Source: Bacillota bacterium
Lineage (GTDB): Bacteria > Bacillota_C > Negativicutes > JAEYSJ01
Direction of reading: 5' to 3'
NCBI GenBank assembly: GCA_023434855.1
Contig: JAEYSJ010000352.1
Location: forward strand, 1-44,949
DNA length: 44,949 nt
Part shown: positions 43,345-44,949 of the stretch, one piece after another
Position numbering within the stretch: position 1 is the first letter of the stretch
Layout of the letters: every line of letters starts with the position of its first letter
Made by a program: the position numbers and the translations under genes
Notes under the pieces: model-generated
The model's database searches: none
Told to the model about the DNA's origin: nothing
The model's input: only the letters and a program-made list of their open reading frames with translations

Positions 43345-44569
43345 TAGGAAATGCCGGTTTTGCCGCACGTATTTGGCAGATACGGTTGTTGACTTAGGCA
43401 TGTCACCGTTATCTAATTCGTATTTAACAGCAGAGCAGCTTAATACTCGGGAAGCGTCTTATCCCCTCCACGCTTATGTATGTCCGGAATGCTTCTTAGT
43501 TCAATTGGAGGAATTTGAAAGCCCGGATGCGATATTCAATGAATATAGTTATTTTAGTTCGTATTCCGATACGTGGTTGGCCCATGCGCGGCAATATACG
43601 GAGATGATGCGTGAACGGTTTATAATTACAAATGCAAAGCGGGTAGTGGAAATTGCCAGTAACGATGGATACTTATTGCAATACTTTATGGAAAAAGATA
43701 TTCCCGTTTTGGGAGTTGAACCAGCGGTAAATGTTGCGCAAGTAGCAATAAAAAAAGGTATTCCCACGATCATTGATTTCTTTGGGAGCAGATTAGCCAG
43801 CAAATTGCGTGATGATGGTGTAAAAGCTGATTTATTGCTGGGAAATAATGTGCTTGCTCATGTGCCGGATATCAATGATTTTGTCGCTGGAATGAAGATT
43901 ATTTTGCATTCCGAGGGAATCATTACAATGGAGTTTCCCCATTTATTAAAGCTCATGTCAGAGCGGCAGTTTGATACAATCTATCATGAACATTTTTCCT
44001 ACTTATCATTTAGCACTGTTGAAAATATTTTTAGTGTACATGGACTGAAGATTTTTGATGTTGAAGAGTTGCCAACTCATGGCGGATCGTTGCGGGTATA
44101 TGCTTGTCATAGCGATTTTTCCGGGTATGCAATAACACAACGTGTTGCTTTAATAAAGGATAAAGAAACAATCTTCGGATTGAAAGATTTAGCGACATAC
44201 CGCGCATTTGCTGAAAAAGTAAAAACTTTGAAATTTGAACTACTGGAAACGCTGATTGCTTTAAAAAAACAGAGGAAAACGATTGTGGGATATGGTGCAC
44301 CGGCAAAAGGGAACACACTTTTAAATTACTGCGGTATTCGGACTGATTTTATTGAGTATACTGTTGACCGCAGTCCGCATAAACAAGGGAAATTCTTGCC
44401 GGGAACCCATATTCCGATTTTTGCTCCCGGCAAGATATGGGAAACCCGGCCGGATTATGTTTTTATTTTGCCATGGAATCTCAAAAAGGAAATTGTGGAG
44501 CAGATGAGTTGCATTCGTGAATGGGGAGGAAAATTTATTGTAGCCGTTCCTTCTGTTGAGGTGATTTAG
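43337..44569 (+). CDS. Sugar C-methyltransferase (zinc-binding, TylC3/EvaC-type)
   Basis: 410 aa. ATG 43337 has AAGGAG ~8 nt upstream. Three parts are visible. A zinc site with CRFC (Cys6, 9) and CPEC near 50 is the putative zinc-binding Methyltransf_13 part. The SAM domain has VVEIASNDGYLLQYF at ~100 and LLGNNVLAHVPDINDFV. The C-terminal part has KKQRKTIVGYGAPAKGNTLL and a Rossmann-like end. Enzymes of this type add methyl to C3 of 4-ketosugars in branched-chain sugar synthesis. Following rfbF-rfbG, the likely substrate is CDP-4-keto-6-deoxyglucose. Confidence 0.88.
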   Translation: MYDRKCRFCRTYLADTVVDLGMSPLSNSYLTAEQLNTREASYPLHAYVCPECFLVQLEEFESPDAIFNEYSYFSSYSDTWLAHARQYTEMMRERFIITNAKRVVEIASNDGYLLQYFMEKDIPVLGVEPAVNVAQVAIKKGIPTIIDFFGSRLASKLRDDGVKADLLLGNNVLAHVPDINDFVAGMKIILHSEGIITMEFPHLLKLMSERQFDTIYHEHFSYLSFSTVENIFSVHGLKIFDVEELPTHGGSLRVYACHSDFSGYAITQRVALIKDKETIFGLKDLATYRAFAEKVKTLKFELLETLIALKKQRKTIVGYGAPAKGNTLLNYCGIRTDFIEYTVDRSPHKQGKFLPGTHIPIFAPGKIWETRPDYVFILPWNLKKEIVEQMSCIREWGGKFIVAVPSVEVI

Positions 44570-44949
44570 ATGATTTTTACAGAGACGAAACTAGCGGGAG
44601 CATATATTATCGACATAGAGCCGATAAGCGATGAAAGAGGTTTTTTTGCCAGGACGTGGTGTGCAAAAGATTTTGCGGAAAGGGGTTTGAACGCTAATCT
44701 AGTGCAGTGCAATTTATCCTATAATATTCAGCGTGGGACACTGCGAGGTATGCATTACCAGGTTGCGCCGCATGCGGAAGCAAAACTAGTGACCTGTATT
44801 TCTGGTGCTATCTATGATGTGGTTATTGATTTGAGGAAACAATCTGCAACATTCGGTCAGTGGCAGGCTTTTGAATTGACTGCCCATAATCGTCGAATGC
44901 TATATATTCCGGAAGGCTTTGCTCATGGATTCCAGTCATTACTGGATGA
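44570..44949 (+). CDS. rfbC: dTDP-4-dehydrorhamnose 3,5-epimerase family, 3' end cut by window
   Basis: 126 complete codons are visible, then the window ends mid-codon; the frame is open. ATG is directly after the previous stop with GAGGTG upstream. IIDIEPISDERGFFARTWCA, QCNLSYNIQRGTLRGMHYQV with the catalytic His at 62, LVTCISGAIYDVVIDLRKQS and YIPEGFAHGFQSL form the cupin of RmlC. In this place it probably epimerises the C-methylated CDP-4-keto sugar; alternatively it may begin an rml (dTDP-rhamnose) set outside the window. Confidence 0.93.
   Translation, partial: MIFTETKLAGAYIIDIEPISDERGFFARTWCAKDFAERGLNANLVQCNLSYNIQRGTLRGMHYQVAPHAEAKLVTCISGAIYDVVIDLRKQSATFGQWQAFELTAHNRRMLYIPEGFAHGFQSLLD

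Overview
The window looks like chromosome of a motile, low-to-medium GC Firmicute. The late flagellar genes run yvyF-flgM-flgN-flgK-flgL-yviE-fliW-csrA-hag-flaG-fliD in Bacillus/Clostridia-type order. Firmicute small families (DUF1659, DUF2922, YvrJ, TSCPD) and a RecD2-type helicase are also present. Maf (DUF115) proteins and nonulosonic-acid genes inside the flagellar locus fit the Negativicutes/Sporomusaceae best, but that placement is inference. Almost everything is on the + strand; only the TSCPD gene (3812-4081) and an HD-GYP-like gene (7216-7818) are on the - strand. I see no rRNA, tRNA, CRISPR array, transposase or phage gene.

Layout. (1) 1-3.3 kb: 3' part of an ABC-F ATPase gene, then a small sigma-factor-like gene followed by DUF1659, DUF2922 and a 47-aa YvrJ gene, closed by a strong terminator. 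A REP/MITE-like inverted repeat sits inside this operon and a second, different one lies just after it. (2) 3.6-7.8 kb: a small coiled-coil protein, TSCPD protein, RecD2 helicase, ComF, and a degenerate HD-GYP protein. (3) 8.1-21.4 kb: late flagellar operon(s). Two promoters with the same TAAT-N15-xxCGATAy pattern, typical of sigma-28/SigD, precede flgM and the flagellin gene. The flagellin leader carries a clear CsrA-type hairpin next to the Shine-Dalgarno, and fliW and csrA lie directly upstream, so the FliW-CsrA-flagellin feedback circuit is present. fliD is followed by an orphan winged-helix gene, an unknown helical protein, a Maf glycosyltransferase, fliS and a FliT-like gene.

(4) 21.4-44.9 kb: a flagellar glycan island. 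A legionaminic-acid-type pathway (legB; then legC, legG, legI, a NeuD-type acetyltransferase, a ptmE-like nucleotidyltransferase and legF) is split by an 8-kb insert. That insert encodes a glycosyltransferase, two methyltransferases, an SDR epimerase, an ATP-grasp ligase, a metallophosphoesterase, a WbqC protein and a WecE-type sugar aminotransferase. A second Maf gene of identical length (618 aa) separates this from the first two steps of pseudaminic-acid synthesis (pseB, pseC) plus an SpsF/PseF-like cytidylyltransferase. The window ends in a CDP-hexose cassette (rfbF, rfbG, a C-methyltransferase, and a 3,5-epimerase gene cut by the window edge).

Reading the parts together: the first half makes and exports the hook-filament junction, cap and filament and controls flagellin translation. 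The second half makes several activated sugars (CMP-linked nonulosonates, probably a dTDP-amino sugar, and a CDP-branched sugar) that the Maf enzymes and other transferases could put on flagellin. The least explained pieces are the insert between legB and legC, and the wHTH/helical gene pair after fliD.
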